Origin: an uncultured Parabacteroides sp.
GTDB lineage: Bacteria > Bacteroidota > Bacteroidia > Bacteroidales > Tannerellaceae
DNA: 16,235 nucleotides
Direction of reading: 5' to 3'
Assembly: GCA_900541965.1 (NCBI GenBank)
Contig: UQLN01000077.1
Location: 1 to 16,235, forward strand
Below the pieces are notes generated by a model that ran no database searches, was not told the origin of the DNA, and saw only the letters and a program-made list of their open reading frames with translations. The stretch's first letter is position 1, and the number at the start of each line of letters is the position of its first letter. Of this stretch, positions 6,592-14,725 are shown in pieces. A program made the translations under genes and the position numbers.

Positions 6592-8055
6592 TTATGTTGT
6601 TTTTATTGTTTTATGTTTGACAGAAGATAACCACAATCCCAGAAATGTAAGCCCTCCGTTTACCATCAGCATTTCATATCCGAAAGTATATCCGGTAATC
6701 TGTTTTATCGAGTAGCCCATCCCATAGCAAATGAAAGGGGACAAAATACAGATATAGGGTACGTATTTATCACGCGGTACCTTCTTGGTAAATAGCCCGA
6801 AAACAAATAATCCCAGCAGAGGACCGTATGTATAAGAGGCAATTATGTAAATGGCATCTATAATGCTTCGGTTGTTTACGGCTTTAAAGATAAGAATAAT
6901 TATTGCAAAGAGAGCAGAGATAAGCAGGTGTACTAACAACCGGGTACGTTTTGCCTTGCTGGCTTCCTCCTTTTGTATCCCCAGAATATCCACACAAAAA
7001 GATGTGGTCAATGCTGTTAATGCCGAGTCCGCGCTACTGAATGCCGCCGCAATAATCCCTATCGTAAAAAAGATAAGGATGGAACTTCCCAATATACCGG
7101 AGGTACAGAACATCGGGAGGATGTCGTCGTTCAATGCCGGAAGCGCGATGTTTTGCTGTGAGGCAAGGGCAATCAGCAAGACTCCCAATGAAAGGAACAA
7201 GAAATTTACGGGGGTAAATGCAAAGCCGTAAGTGTACATATTTTTCTGGGCGTCTTTCAGGCTTTTGCAGGAAAGGTTTTTCTGCATCATATCCTGGTCT
7301 AACCCGGTCATGACGATAGTAATAAAAATACCGCTGAAAAACTGTTTTACGAAATGTTGCGTGCTATGCCAATCCTTAAATTCAAATATCCGGAAATGGG
7401 GACTATCCCGAAGTGTCTGCACCATGCCCCCGAAGTCCAGTTCCATTTTATCTTTTACCTGCCAGATAATGACGAGAAGCATGGCTACGAGACAAAGTGC
7501 CTGTAATGTATCTGTCCAGATAATCGTTTTAATACCGCTTTTATAAGTATACAGCCAGACAAGGAAGATACTGATAACCACTGTTACGCCAAATGGAATG
7601 TTCCATGTGCTGAATACGTAATTTTGCAGGATAAGTACCACCAGATAAAGCCTTGCCGCCGCTCCGACAATCTTGGACAGCAGGAAGAAGGAAGCACCGG
7701 TTTTATATCCCCGCCGTCCGATTCGTTCATCCAGATAGGAATAGATAGAGGTAAGTTGAAGCCTGTAATAAAGGGGCAGCAGCACTTTGGCTATCAGGAT
7801 ATATCCGAAGAAAAAACCGAATACAGTTTGCATATAAGTCATATCGATGCTACGGACCATTCCTGGCACGGAAACAAAAGTAACGCCGGAAAGGGATGTC
7901 CCGACCATGCCTATCGATACAATATACCAGGGAGATTTCCGGTTCCCTAAAAAAAAGGCTTCGTTGCTGGAACTTTTTCTTCCAGTAATCCATGCAATCA
8001 GGAGAAGGAGGCTGAAATATGCCGCTATAATGAAAAGGATAATATAACTATTCAT
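6592..8055 (-). CDS. Sodium:solute symporter (SSS family)
   Basis: 487 residues with about 13 hydrophobic segments spread over the whole length, as expected of the SSS/SLC5 (LeuT-fold) family. Characteristic stretches include the first helix followed by SNEAFFLGNRKSPWYIVSIG, GTSLSGVTFVSVPG in the sodium-site region, and FSSADSALTALTTSFCVDI in the helix that carries the family's conserved Ser pair. It would import an organic solute with sodium at the inner membrane. The substrate (sugar, sialic acid, proline and others occur in the family) cannot be read from the sequence, and the only genetic neighbour in its unit is ysxC, which gives no clue. A TAnnTTTG promoter lies about 20 nt upstream of the start, so the leader is very short and supports this ATG. 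Confidence 0.92.
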   Translation of the reverse strand: MNSYIILFIIAAYFSLLLLIAWITGRKSSSNEAFFLGNRKSPWYIVSIGMVGTSLSGVTFVSVPGMVRSIDMTYMQTVFGFFFGYILIAKVLLPLYYRLQLTSIYSYLDERIGRRGYKTGASFFLLSKIVGAAARLYLVVLILQNYVFSTWNIPFGVTVVISIFLVWLYTYKSGIKTIIWTDTLQALCLVAMLLVIIWQVKDKMELDFGGMVQTLRDSPHFRIFEFKDWHSTQHFVKQFFSGIFITIVMTGLDQDMMQKNLSCKSLKDAQKNMYTYGFAFTPVNFLFLSLGVLLIALASQQNIALPALNDDILPMFCTSGILGSSILIFFTIGIIAAAFSSADSALTALTTSFCVDILGIQKEEASKAKRTRLLVHLLISALFAIIILIFKAVNNRSIIDAIYIIASYTYGPLLGLFVFGLFTKKVPRDKYVPYICILSPFICYGMGYSIKQITGYTFGYEMLMVNGGLTFLGLWLSSVKHKTIKTT

Positions 8056-8075
8056 GCTTTATGAGAAATTTGGTG

Positions 8076-8106
8076 CAAAGATAAGATTTACTTGTTTAGC
8101 AGCCAA
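8076..8106 (-). promoter_or_regulatory. Bacteroides-type promoter for symporter-ysxC
   Basis: The minus strand has TATCTTTG at 8076-8083 as the -7 box and a TTGG at 8103-8106 as the -33-like box, with 19 nt between. The start codon at 8055 lies about 20 nt downstream of the -7 box. An octamer GATAAAAT occurs twice upstream (8131-8138 and 8152-8159 on the plus strand), 21 nt apart, and could be a regulator site. The rest of 8107-8289 shows nothing else. Confidence 0.65.
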
Positions 8107-8289
8107 TGGCAGCAAGAAGGTTGTTTGTGCGATAAAATAGCCTGTTTTAAAGATAAAATCGGTTTTTTTATCTATATAATTTGGAAGGTGAAGATATTTG
8201 TTATTCCTTTGTAATCGCTGGAGCTCGTGAGAGTTAAGGCAACCGGTTTACACAGAACCGGAAAACAAATAGGTAAACACAAGAAAAGT

Positions 8290-8322
8290 AAGGGCTGTAA
8301 TCGGAGACGATTCACAGCCCTT
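8290..8322 (-). terminator. Rho-independent terminator after the SpoIID-domain gene
   Basis: The arms 8290-8303 and 8308-8322 form a 14-bp stem with one bulged base and a 4-nt loop. On the minus strand the hairpin is followed by a T-rich tail (ACTTTTCTTG). It lies 6 nt beyond the stop of the SpoIID-domain gene and ends the OPT-SpoIID unit. Confidence 0.85.
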
Positions 8323-8328
8323 ATCTAT

Positions 8329-9642
8329 TTAATATCGTTTTTCTATTACAGCTCCTTTGAAATAGTGGGAGAGGATTTGCTTGTAGTCGTAGCCTTGTGT
8401 GCTCATTACGGCAGCACCAATCTGGCACAATCCGACTCCGTGCCCCCATCCGGCACCATAGAAGGTGAATCGTTGGGGAATTCCATGTTGCAGTTCTTCC
8501 TTGTCTGCTACAAATGCCGAACTGTATAAATGCGTTTCAGACAGCGAACGCCTTATTTCCAGTTCCTTTCCGATTGTGAATGTGCGTCTTGAACCTACAA
8601 TTTTCAACTTTTCAATGCGGCCGGATGTACCTCTTTGCAGAGGAATCAGGTCAAGTATATCGCCGAATGTCATTCCGGTTTTACGATGCAGCAGGTCAGA
8701 AAGTTCCTTCTGTGTGTAGGTAATCTGCCAGCGGTAGAAATCAGTTGTTTCCTGATCGTAGTTGTTTAATATCTGGCTAAGGATATTTTTATCAGCTGTG
8801 TTGCAGAAAGCATTCGGTGAGGTTCTTATCCATTCGTCCGCTTCTTCTTCGTTGGTAAGATCCGGAAGTTCATTTTCCGCGTTATCTCCGACCGCAATCA
8901 GGTAGGAGTGGGGAATGGGTTCCCAGCAATGTTCGAACTGTTCGGTTACGCCTCCGCAACATTTGGAAAAGCGGGCATCGCAAATGGATTCGCCATCGGT
9001 CAGTACCTCTCCGCGGGTTTCGCGGACTACTTCTTCGACAATAGGCAGGGAGGCACGGGTTATTCCCTGGTAACGCTGACAATGGTCGTCGGCACAAACA
9101 TCGAAATGTATATGGTCCTCGCGGTCGTACCAACGGATGAGTTGCTCGTTGTCGCGATAGTAGCTCTGGTATTTCTTCTTACTTTGAGCCAGATAAGCAT
9201 TCTTTTCCACCTGGGCTAATAACCAACTGCGGGAGATGACAGCATGGGCTTTCAATAATTCCTTGGAAGCTGTAGCGCTCATTTCGGAAGAGATAACACA
9301 GGTAAGATATTCTTCCGCATCAACCTGGTTGATGAAAAGAATCCCTTCATTGTCTATGATCAGGTTCAGGGCTCCCCTGAAACGTTGGTCCTCTTTCCGT
9401 TCCCAATGGAAATTAACGCCAATGGTAACGGCTTTCAATTCAAAAAATGCAGAAGGGGAAGCCGGCTCAAAAAACAGTTCCTTATAAAGTTTCCCATTGT
9501 ACACAATATTACCGTTAACAAACAACACTCGCTGCTCGCCTTTCAGAAAGTTTCCCGTTTCCGTGTGGATATATTCCTCATGAAAAACGAAAGAGACAGC
9601 TTTCTCCGTCATAATTCCTACGTTAATAATTGGTGCTTCCAT
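8329..9642 (-). CDS. SpoIID/LytB domain-containing protein
   Basis: 437 residues. The SpoIID core is clear: VDAEEYLTCVISSEMSATAS followed by ELLKAHAVISRSWLL at about 107-142, where E120 matches the catalytic glutamate of SpoIID lytic transglycosylases. At about 399-420 is the C-terminal block GAGWGHGVGLCQIGA, then YKQILSHYFKGA. Family enzymes cut peptidoglycan glycan strands lacking stem peptides. The region between about 190 and 330 is an insertion compared with short SpoIID domains and has Cys-rich patches (CGG, HCW). No signal peptide or membrane helix is seen at the N-terminus (MEAPIINVGIM), and an in-frame TGA lies two codons upstream, so the start cannot be extended. That is odd for an envelope enzyme. 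It follows the OPT transporter by 75 bp on the same strand, probably in one transcript. Confidence 0.92.
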   Translation of the reverse strand: MEAPIINVGIMTEKAVSFVFHEEYIHTETGNFLKGEQRVLFVNGNIVYNGKLYKELFFEPASPSAFFELKAVTIGVNFHWERKEDQRFRGALNLIIDNEGILFINQVDAEEYLTCVISSEMSATASKELLKAHAVISRSWLLAQVEKNAYLAQSKKKYQSYYRDNEQLIRWYDREDHIHFDVCADDHCQRYQGITRASLPIVEEVVRETRGEVLTDGESICDARFSKCCGGVTEQFEHCWEPIPHSYLIAVGDNAENELPDLTNEEEADEWIRTSPNAFCNTADKNILSQILNNYDQETTDFYRWQITYTQKELSDLLHRKTGMTFGDILDLIPLQRGTSGRIEKLKIVGSRRTFTIGKELEIRRSLSETHLYSSAFVADKEELQHGIPQRFTFYGAGWGHGVGLCQIGAAVMSTQGYDYKQILSHYFKGAVIEKRY

Positions 9643-9717
9643 TATTCACTATATTAAAGTTGTTTTATTCTCTTCACCCGCGTTTTCCCATCTGCATCAT
9701 TATAGAATATTCGCGTC

Positions 9718-11718
9718 TTATTCTTCCTTCTTAGCTTTTAATGAGCTTACAGCCAAATAGCCTATCAGGGCGATGTACATTACGACTGCCAGTATTTCCG
9801 CTAAATTGCTTTCCGCCCATTCTACATTAACCAGGTTGACTCCCGCAAAACGCATTGCTGCACTGACAACGCCCATTAATGCTCCCCCGGCAATGAAACC
9901 GGAGGCCAGCAAAGTACCTTTTTCAAGACGGATGCTATTTAATGCCTGGTCCTTGCTGCGACTGCCTACATACCAGCTGATGGCTCCACCTATCAGCAAC
10001 GGTGTGTTTAGTTCCAGCGGAATAAACATACCCAAAGCAAAAGCCAAAGCCGGGATTTTACAGAAGTTCAGGATAATTGCTAAAACGGCTCCAATCGCAT
10101 ATAAAGCCCAAGGCGCTCCCGAGCCGCTCATCAACGGTTCGATAACTGCTGCCATGGCATTAGCCTGCGGAGCGGCAAGTTGACCGGTCGTGAAACCGTA
10201 TGTCTGGTTCAATATCAGGATTACCCCGCCTACGGTTGCTGCGGAAACCAATGTTCCCAGGAACTTCCAGCTTTCCTGTTTCTTTGGTGTACTGCCCAGC
10301 CAATAGCCGATTTTCAAGTCGGTAATAAAACCTCCCGCCATGGAAAGTGCCGTACAAACCACACCCCCGATAATCAGTGCGGATACCATACCCGCTGTTC
10401 CTTTCAAACCTACGGCTACCAGAATGATGGAGGCAAGGATTAATGTCATCAGTGTCATACCGGATACCGGGTTCGTGCCTACAATCGCAATGGCGTTGGC
10501 TGCAACTGTTGTAAACAGGAATGCGATAATTCCTACAATCAGTAATCCGATTAATGCATAGTACCAGTTGTCCAATACGCCAAAGTGGAAAAACAGGTAA
10601 GTGACGATTAACGTAGCAAATATACCAATGGCAATTACTTTCATCGAAAGGTCTTTTTGCGTACGTATTTCTTCTTCCTGTACACTGTTGGTCTTTCCTT
10701 TCAGTTCTTTGGCTGCAAGTCCTACAGCACCTTTAATGATTCCCCATGAATTGATAATTCCGATTACACCGGCAGTCGCAATACCCCCGATACCTATGTG
10801 GCGGGCGTATGTCGTGAATATTTGTTCTGCACTCATGCTGCCTACTGTTGCTGTAATGGCATCGTTGCCGAATGTCAGTACATCCGGACCGAAAAATGCA
10901 GACATCAGCGGGATAATAATAAACCATACGAGGAATGACCCGGCACAGATAATTGCCGAGTATTTTAATCCGATGATATATCCCAAACCGAGCACTGCTG
11001 CCCCCGTATTTACTTTGAATACGACTTTCGCCTTATCGGCAAGCATTGCGCCGACACCCACAATACGGGTGCTGACCGTTTCACTCCACCAACCGAATGT
11101 GGCAATGATAAAATCGTACAAACCACCGATTAAGCCGGCATAAATAAGCGGTTTCGCCTGATTGCCTCCTTTTTCACCGGATACCAGTACCTGGGTAGTT
11201 GCCGTTGCTTCCGGGAACGGATATTTTCCGTGCATGTCTGATACGAAATATTTACGGAACGGTATCAGCAAAAGGATGCCGAGGATACCTCCTAACAGGG
11301 AGCTCATGAATACTTCAAAGAAGTTGACGGAGATTTCCGGATATTTATCCTGCAAAATATAAAGCGCGGGCAAAGTAAAGATTGCACCTGCCACGATTAC
11401 CCCGCTGTTCGCTCCGATAGATTGTATAATGACATTTTCCCCTAATGCGTTTTTCCTTTTGAAGCCACTGGACAATCCTACGGCTATAATAGCAATCGGT
11501 ATGGCAGCTTCGAATACCTGTCCGACTTTCAGTCCCAGATAAGCGGCTGCGGCACTGAATAATACAGCCATTAAAAGTCCCCACAGGACAGACCAGCAGG
11601 TTACTTCTTTGTATTGTTTATCCGGAGACATCAGAGGTTTATACTCTTCTCCCTCTTTAAGCTCTCTGTAGGCATTTTCCGGTAGCCCGCTTACCTTTTC
11701 TTCATCTTCCTTCTTCAC
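9718..11718 (-). CDS. OPT family oligopeptide transporter
   Basis: 666 residues with some 14-16 hydrophobic segments. The N-terminal cytoplasmic stretch is hydrophilic (about 1-40), then come SVLWGLLMAVLFSAAAAYLG and LKVGQVFEAAIPIAI, both typical of the bacterial OPT family. Other recognisable parts are GANSGVIVAGAIFTLPALY, the MHGKYPFPEATATTQVLV segment and the glycine-rich C-terminal helices. OPT members carry small peptides or metal chelates across the inner membrane, driven by the proton gradient. The substrate is not evident. A strong promoter precedes it and a SpoIID-domain gene follows, which hints weakly at cell-wall-derived peptides. The length is in the usual range and no frameshift is seen. 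Confidence 0.95.
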   Translation of the reverse strand: MKKEDEEKVSGLPENAYRELKEGEEYKPLMSPDKQYKEVTCWSVLWGLLMAVLFSAAAAYLGLKVGQVFEAAIPIAIIAVGLSSGFKRKNALGENVIIQSIGANSGVIVAGAIFTLPALYILQDKYPEISVNFFEVFMSSLLGGILGILLLIPFRKYFVSDMHGKYPFPEATATTQVLVSGEKGGNQAKPLIYAGLIGGLYDFIIATFGWWSETVSTRIVGVGAMLADKAKVVFKVNTGAAVLGLGYIIGLKYSAIICAGSFLVWFIIIPLMSAFFGPDVLTFGNDAITATVGSMSAEQIFTTYARHIGIGGIATAGVIGIINSWGIIKGAVGLAAKELKGKTNSVQEEEIRTQKDLSMKVIAIGIFATLIVTYLFFHFGVLDNWYYALIGLLIVGIIAFLFTTVAANAIAIVGTNPVSGMTLMTLILASIILVAVGLKGTAGMVSALIIGGVVCTALSMAGGFITDLKIGYWLGSTPKKQESWKFLGTLVSAATVGGVILILNQTYGFTTGQLAAPQANAMAAVIEPLMSGSGAPWALYAIGAVLAIILNFCKIPALAFALGMFIPLELNTPLLIGGAISWYVGSRSKDQALNSIRLEKGTLLASGFIAGGALMGVVSAAMRFAGVNLVNVEWAESNLAEILAVVMYIALIGYLAVSSLKAKKEE

Positions 11719-11781
11719 GGTGTTTTATTTTTTAGTTTGTTAGATTTAATCAGTCCTGCTTATCGTTTGTTATTGATATCG

Positions 11782-11813
11782 CAAATCTACATTATTTATA
11801 CTAATGAAGCAAA
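11782..11813 (-). promoter_or_regulatory. Bacteroides-type promoter for OPT transporter
   Basis: The minus strand has a perfect TTTG -33 box (11810-11813), a 20-nt spacer and TAGATTTG as the -7 box (11782-11789). It is the best consensus promoter in the window. The predicted leader to the ATG at 11718 is about 57 nt. Confidence 0.8.
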
Positions 11814-11863
11814 CCGAAATCTATCATCCGGCAGTTGCTGATATGATTAAGGAAGAATTTGCT

Positions 11864-11871
11864 TATCTTTG
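11864..11871 (+). promoter_or_regulatory. -7 box of the recR promoter
   Basis: TATCTTTG matches TAnnTTTG and lies 20 nt before the recR ATG, giving a very short leader. No good TTTG is seen at the -33 position. It is divergent from the OPT promoter; the two share the 11719-11891 intergenic stretch. Confidence 0.55.
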
Positions 11872-11891
11872 CTCCAAAGAAGTAAAAAAGA

Positions 11892-12515
11892 ATGATACAA
11901 AGATATCCATCTGTTTTATTGGAGAATGCAGTAAACGAATTGGCTTCATTGCCTGGGGTAGGGAGGAAGACGGCTCTTCGTCTGGCTCTGTATATGCTTC
12001 GCCGTGACGTTAATTATACGGAAGGTTTCGCTTCAGCATTGGTTGCTCTTCGTAAAGAAGTGAAATATTGCAAGGTGTGCCATAATATATGTGACGATGA
12101 AATGTGTTCTATCTGTGCCGACCCCCTACGAGACCACTCTACCGTTTGCGTGGTCGAGAATATAAAAGAGGTGATGGCTATCGAGAATACCGGACAGTTT
12201 CGTGGTGTATACCATGTGTTGGGAGGTATTATTTCGCCAATGGATGGTATTGGCCCGGGCGATTTACAGATAGACAGTCTTGTCAAGCGAGTGGCTGACG
12301 GAGGAGTTAATGAGGTCGTATTGGCACTGAGCACAACAATGGAAGGTGACACTACCAACTTTTTCATTCATCGTAAATTGGCATCCTATGATATAAAAGT
12401 TTCAGTTATCGCCCGCGGAGTGTCTATCGGAGACGAAATAGAATATGCCGATGAAATTACGCTGGGGCGTTCCATTGTTAACCGTACAAGCTTTAATGAT
12501 TCGATTAAAATATGA
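11892..12515 (+). CDS. recR: Recombination mediator protein RecR
   Basis: 207 residues. The N-terminus IQRYPSVLLENAVNEL and LASLPGVGRKTALRLALYML form the helix-hairpin-helix DNA-binding part (about 5-35). Cys60, Cys63, Cys72 and Cys75 form the C4 zinc finger. The Toprim domain follows from about 83, with CVVENIKEVMAIE, YHVLGG, and STTMEGDTTNFFIHRKL near 145-161. RecR works with RecO (and RecF) to load RecA on gapped DNA. The start at 11892 is chosen because RYPS-type N-termini are normal for the family and it lies just after the -7 box. Its TGA overlaps the ATG of the next gene (ATGA), pointing to translational coupling with the glycosyltransferase. Confidence 0.97.
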   Translation: MIQRYPSVLLENAVNELASLPGVGRKTALRLALYMLRRDVNYTEGFASALVALRKEVKYCKVCHNICDDEMCSICADPLRDHSTVCVVENIKEVMAIENTGQFRGVYHVLGGIISPMDGIGPGDLQIDSLVKRVADGGVNEVVLALSTTMEGDTTNFFIHRKLASYDIKVSVIARGVSIGDEIEYADEITLGRSIVNRTSFNDSIKI

Positions 12516-13450
12516 AATTATCAATTCTCATCACCAATCCTAATGGGAAAGATTCTTCCCTGTGTCTTTGCTCCGTAAAAGCTGCGCTGGCAGAAATGGA
12601 AGCTGAAATTCAAACGGTAGAGACGAAAGAAGGACAAACTTTGGCAGAAACTATCGGGCAGGCAATCCGCCGGTCTACAGGAGAATATGTGCTTTTATTG
12701 GAACCGGAGGCAGTCATAGGCGAGGAGAGTATCCGTTTGCTTTGCTTCTTTATGGATGAACATCCGGACGCTGGTGCCATAGGGCTGAAAATGCTGAATA
12801 AGCATGGCGTCTGTTTGCCCGAACGCCAGGAAGAATCACGGTCTTTATGGGCATCACTTCGTAAGATGTTCGGAGGAAATTCCGGTAAACAGAAAGTTTC
12901 TGTTTTTGATACATTTGATTTTTCCTATTTGACCAAAGAGGAAGAACAACGGGTGGATATACTTGCCGGTGGCTGTATGATGTTTCGCCGTGAAGTATTT
13001 GAGAAGATAGATTTTCAGGAAATCATTTCGGAAGATGAAGATGCGGGCTGGCTGTGTAAAGGTTTGCCGGAAGGATATAAGAGTTATTATCTCCCGGAAA
13101 GGGTTATCTATTATTCCTGGGGAGCTTCCTATACATCAAAAGCAAAGAAGCAGAAACACCGCCGGATGTTGATTATTTGCCGTAAAGAGGATTATAAAAA
13201 GATAAAAAACGTTTGCCGGGAACAAATACCGGAGCTGGAACGTGTAGGTCTTTGGAATATGAATGAAGAACGTGTGATAGATGCTATTAGCCGCAGGAAT
13301 CAGATGGAAGGTTTTACAGATTATGTATTCTGTTGGCCGGATACCCGTTTCGAGCAGATGTCCTTGCTGATGGACAGAATGGTAAACAAGCAGATTACCT
13401 ATCATATTTATGATAAAGAGAGTAAACATTTAGTGTCTCCCGGTAAATAA
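12512..13450 (+). CDS. Glycosyltransferase family 2-like protein
   Basis: 312 residues. The opening MKLSILITNPNGKDSSLCLC, the block GEYVLLLEPEAVIGEESIRL (57-76), the FMDEHPDAGAIGLKML stretch and LAGGCMMFRREVFEKID (151-167) follow the rhamnosyltransferase-like GT2 pattern (GT-A fold, sugar-nucleotide dependent). The usual metal-binding Asp-x-Asp position reads E64-P-E66, and the late acidic motif reads EDEDAGW (174-180). The downstream position that is normally His reads Tyr (YYSWGAS). These changes leave activity or metal use uncertain. The acceptor is unknown; no other polysaccharide gene is nearby. It overlaps recR by 4 bp and precedes the GNAT gene by 14 bp, so the three are one unit. The C-terminal 80 residues do not resemble anything I recognise. 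Confidence 0.82.
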   Translation: MKLSILITNPNGKDSSLCLCSVKAALAEMEAEIQTVETKEGQTLAETIGQAIRRSTGEYVLLLEPEAVIGEESIRLLCFFMDEHPDAGAIGLKMLNKHGVCLPERQEESRSLWASLRKMFGGNSGKQKVSVFDTFDFSYLTKEEEQRVDILAGGCMMFRREVFEKIDFQEIISEDEDAGWLCKGLPEGYKSYYLPERVIYYSWGASYTSKAKKQKHRRMLIICRKEDYKKIKNVCREQIPELERVGLWNMNEERVIDAISRRNQMEGFTDYVFCWPDTRFEQMSLLMDRMVNKQITYHIYDKESKHLVSPGK

Positions 13451-13464
13451 AAAAGAAAAGAAAG

Positions 13465-13992
13465 ATGGGATTGTTGCAAAGTGAAAGACTTCTTTTACGT
13501 GCTCTGGAACCGGAAGACCTGGAGCAGTTGTATCGTTGGGAGAATAATCCGGAATGGTGGGACTTCGGAAATACATTATCCCCTTATTCCCGTTATTTGT
13601 TGAAGGCGTATATTGCAGATTCACATCGTGATATTTATGAATCGAAACAATTACGTCTGATGGTCATTCTCCGCTCTACGGGAGTGGCTATCGGCATGGT
13701 AGACCTTTACGATTTCGACCCGCATCACAAACGTGCTGCTGTAGGAATACTTATCGATCCACTCTACCGGAACAACGGGATGGCTGTGGATGCATTAGGT
13801 ATATTGCAGGATTATGCTTTTTCATTTCTGAAATTACATCAATTATATGCTTATGTTTCTGTGGACAATGAAGCAAGTAAAAACTTGTTTTCCCATTGCG
13901 GTTATGCCATAACAGGAAAATTAGCCGATTGGATAATTGAAAAAAACGGATATTCGGATGTATTAATCATGCAACTGATATCATCCGAGTGA
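13465..13992 (+). CDS. GNAT family N-acetyltransferase
   Basis: 175 residues. The start SERLLLRALEPEDLEQLYRWENNPEWWD is the RimJ/RimL/SpeG-like pattern. The acetyl-CoA-binding R-x-x-G-x-A motif reads RNNGMA at 102-107, after the beta4 strand AAVGILIDPLYR. The last part, LHQLYAYVSVDNEASKNLFS followed by HCGY, is the usual beta5-beta6 segment. It would acetylate an amine on a small molecule, an antibiotic or a protein N-terminus; SpeG-type polyamine acetyltransferases look similar, but I cannot assign the substrate. It is the last gene of the recR unit and converges on yqgE with only 18 bp between stops. Confidence 0.93.
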   Translation: MGLLQSERLLLRALEPEDLEQLYRWENNPEWWDFGNTLSPYSRYLLKAYIADSHRDIYESKQLRLMVILRSTGVAIGMVDLYDFDPHHKRAAVGILIDPLYRNNGMAVDALGILQDYAFSFLKLHQLYAYVSVDNEASKNLFSHCGYAITGKLADWIIEKNGYSDVLIMQLISSE

Positions 13993-14010
13993 TGAATTTT
14001 AGGAGATAGG

Positions 14011-14607
14011 TTAGTTTAAACAGGGTTCTTTAGGATATTTAGTCCACGCTTCATACTGGCTTCCCAATGCTTCGAGCGAATGTTTCCATAATTCTTCCCC
14101 TTCCCCTTGCAGGATATTATAATTGGTGGTGTTTCCTACCACCCATGAGTTTTCTTTAATCTCATTGATTAGTTGTCCTTCGGTCCAACCTGAATAACCG
14201 AGGAAGAATTTCACTCTTTTCTCAATGGAATGTCCTTCCTGTATATATTTCTTCAGAGTTTCAAAATCTCCGTCAAAATAGAGGTGTTCGTTTATCTTTA
14301 GAGAGTTGGGAAGTGCTAAATCCGGAAGCGAATGAATAAAGAATAACCGGTTAGGACTAACGGGACCGCCTAAGTAAATAGGCATTTCCGGAAATTCTTC
14401 GAGGTCTTTAAAAAATAAATTTACAATTAGTTCTGTCTTTTTATTCAAGATAAATCCCATAGACCCTTGCTGATTATGCTCGATGAGTAATACTACAGAA
14501 CGTTGGAAATAAGCCTCCTGTAGAAAGGGTTCGGATATTAGAATGCTTCCCTGTGCAGGCAGGACATTATTATGTTTTATTTGGAATATATTATTGTATG
14601 TTGCCAT
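14011..14607 (-). CDS. YqgE/AlgH family protein
   Basis: 198 residues, the expected length. Family hallmarks are GSILISEPFLQEAYFQRSVV, LLIEHNQQGSMGFILNK, then the IYLGGPVSPNRLFFIHS stretch and FFLGYSGWTEGQLINEI. It is a soluble protein with no signal peptide or membrane segment. The family's biochemical role is unknown; AlgH in Pseudomonas was linked to alginate regulation. It stands alone: its stop is 18 bp from the convergent GNAT gene, with no clear hairpin between, and upstream lies the terminator of the aminotransferase gene, so it needs its own promoter in 14608-14675. A TATATTGT there is a loose -7 candidate. Confidence 0.95.
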   Translation of the reverse strand: MATYNNIFQIKHNNVLPAQGSILISEPFLQEAYFQRSVVLLIEHNQQGSMGFILNKKTELIVNLFFKDLEEFPEMPIYLGGPVSPNRLFFIHSLPDLALPNSLKINEHLYFDGDFETLKKYIQEGHSIEKRVKFFLGYSGWTEGQLINEIKENSWVVGNTTNYNILQGEGEELWKHSLEALGSQYEAWTKYPKEPCLN

Positions 14608-14675
14608 TTAAAGAACTTGCTTGGGTTATTAAACAGCGACAATATATGGTATTTAGCTAAAAGAAGCAAATAATA

Positions 14676-14718
14676 AACCCGGCTTTCATGTTAAGTAAAT
14701 ATAAATGAAAGCCGGGTT
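14676..14718 (-). terminator. Rho-independent terminator after the aminotransferase gene
   Basis: The arms 14676-14689 and 14705-14718 are perfect 14-bp complements (AACCCGGCTTTCAT and its reverse complement) around a 15-nt loop. On the minus strand a T-rich tail (TATTATTTGCTTCTTTT) follows. It lies 7 nt beyond the aminotransferase stop. Confidence 0.9.
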
Positions 14719-14725
14719 ATGTTAA

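Noticed and set aside
10601..11143. 180-codon plus-strand ORF
   Set aside because: It lies wholly antisense inside the OPT transporter gene, with low-complexity Ile/Pro/Thr/Ala composition typical of antisense reading of a membrane protein gene.
11804..12007. 67-codon plus-strand ORF ahead of and overlapping recR
   Set aside because: Its first third looks protein-like, but it overlaps recR out of frame for over 100 nt and contains the OPT -33 box and the recR -7 box. It most likely is chance.
13993..14010. Search for a terminator between the convergent GNAT and yqgE genes
   Set aside because: The 18-bp gap holds no stem of useful length; any termination must be rho-dependent or lie inside the coding ends.
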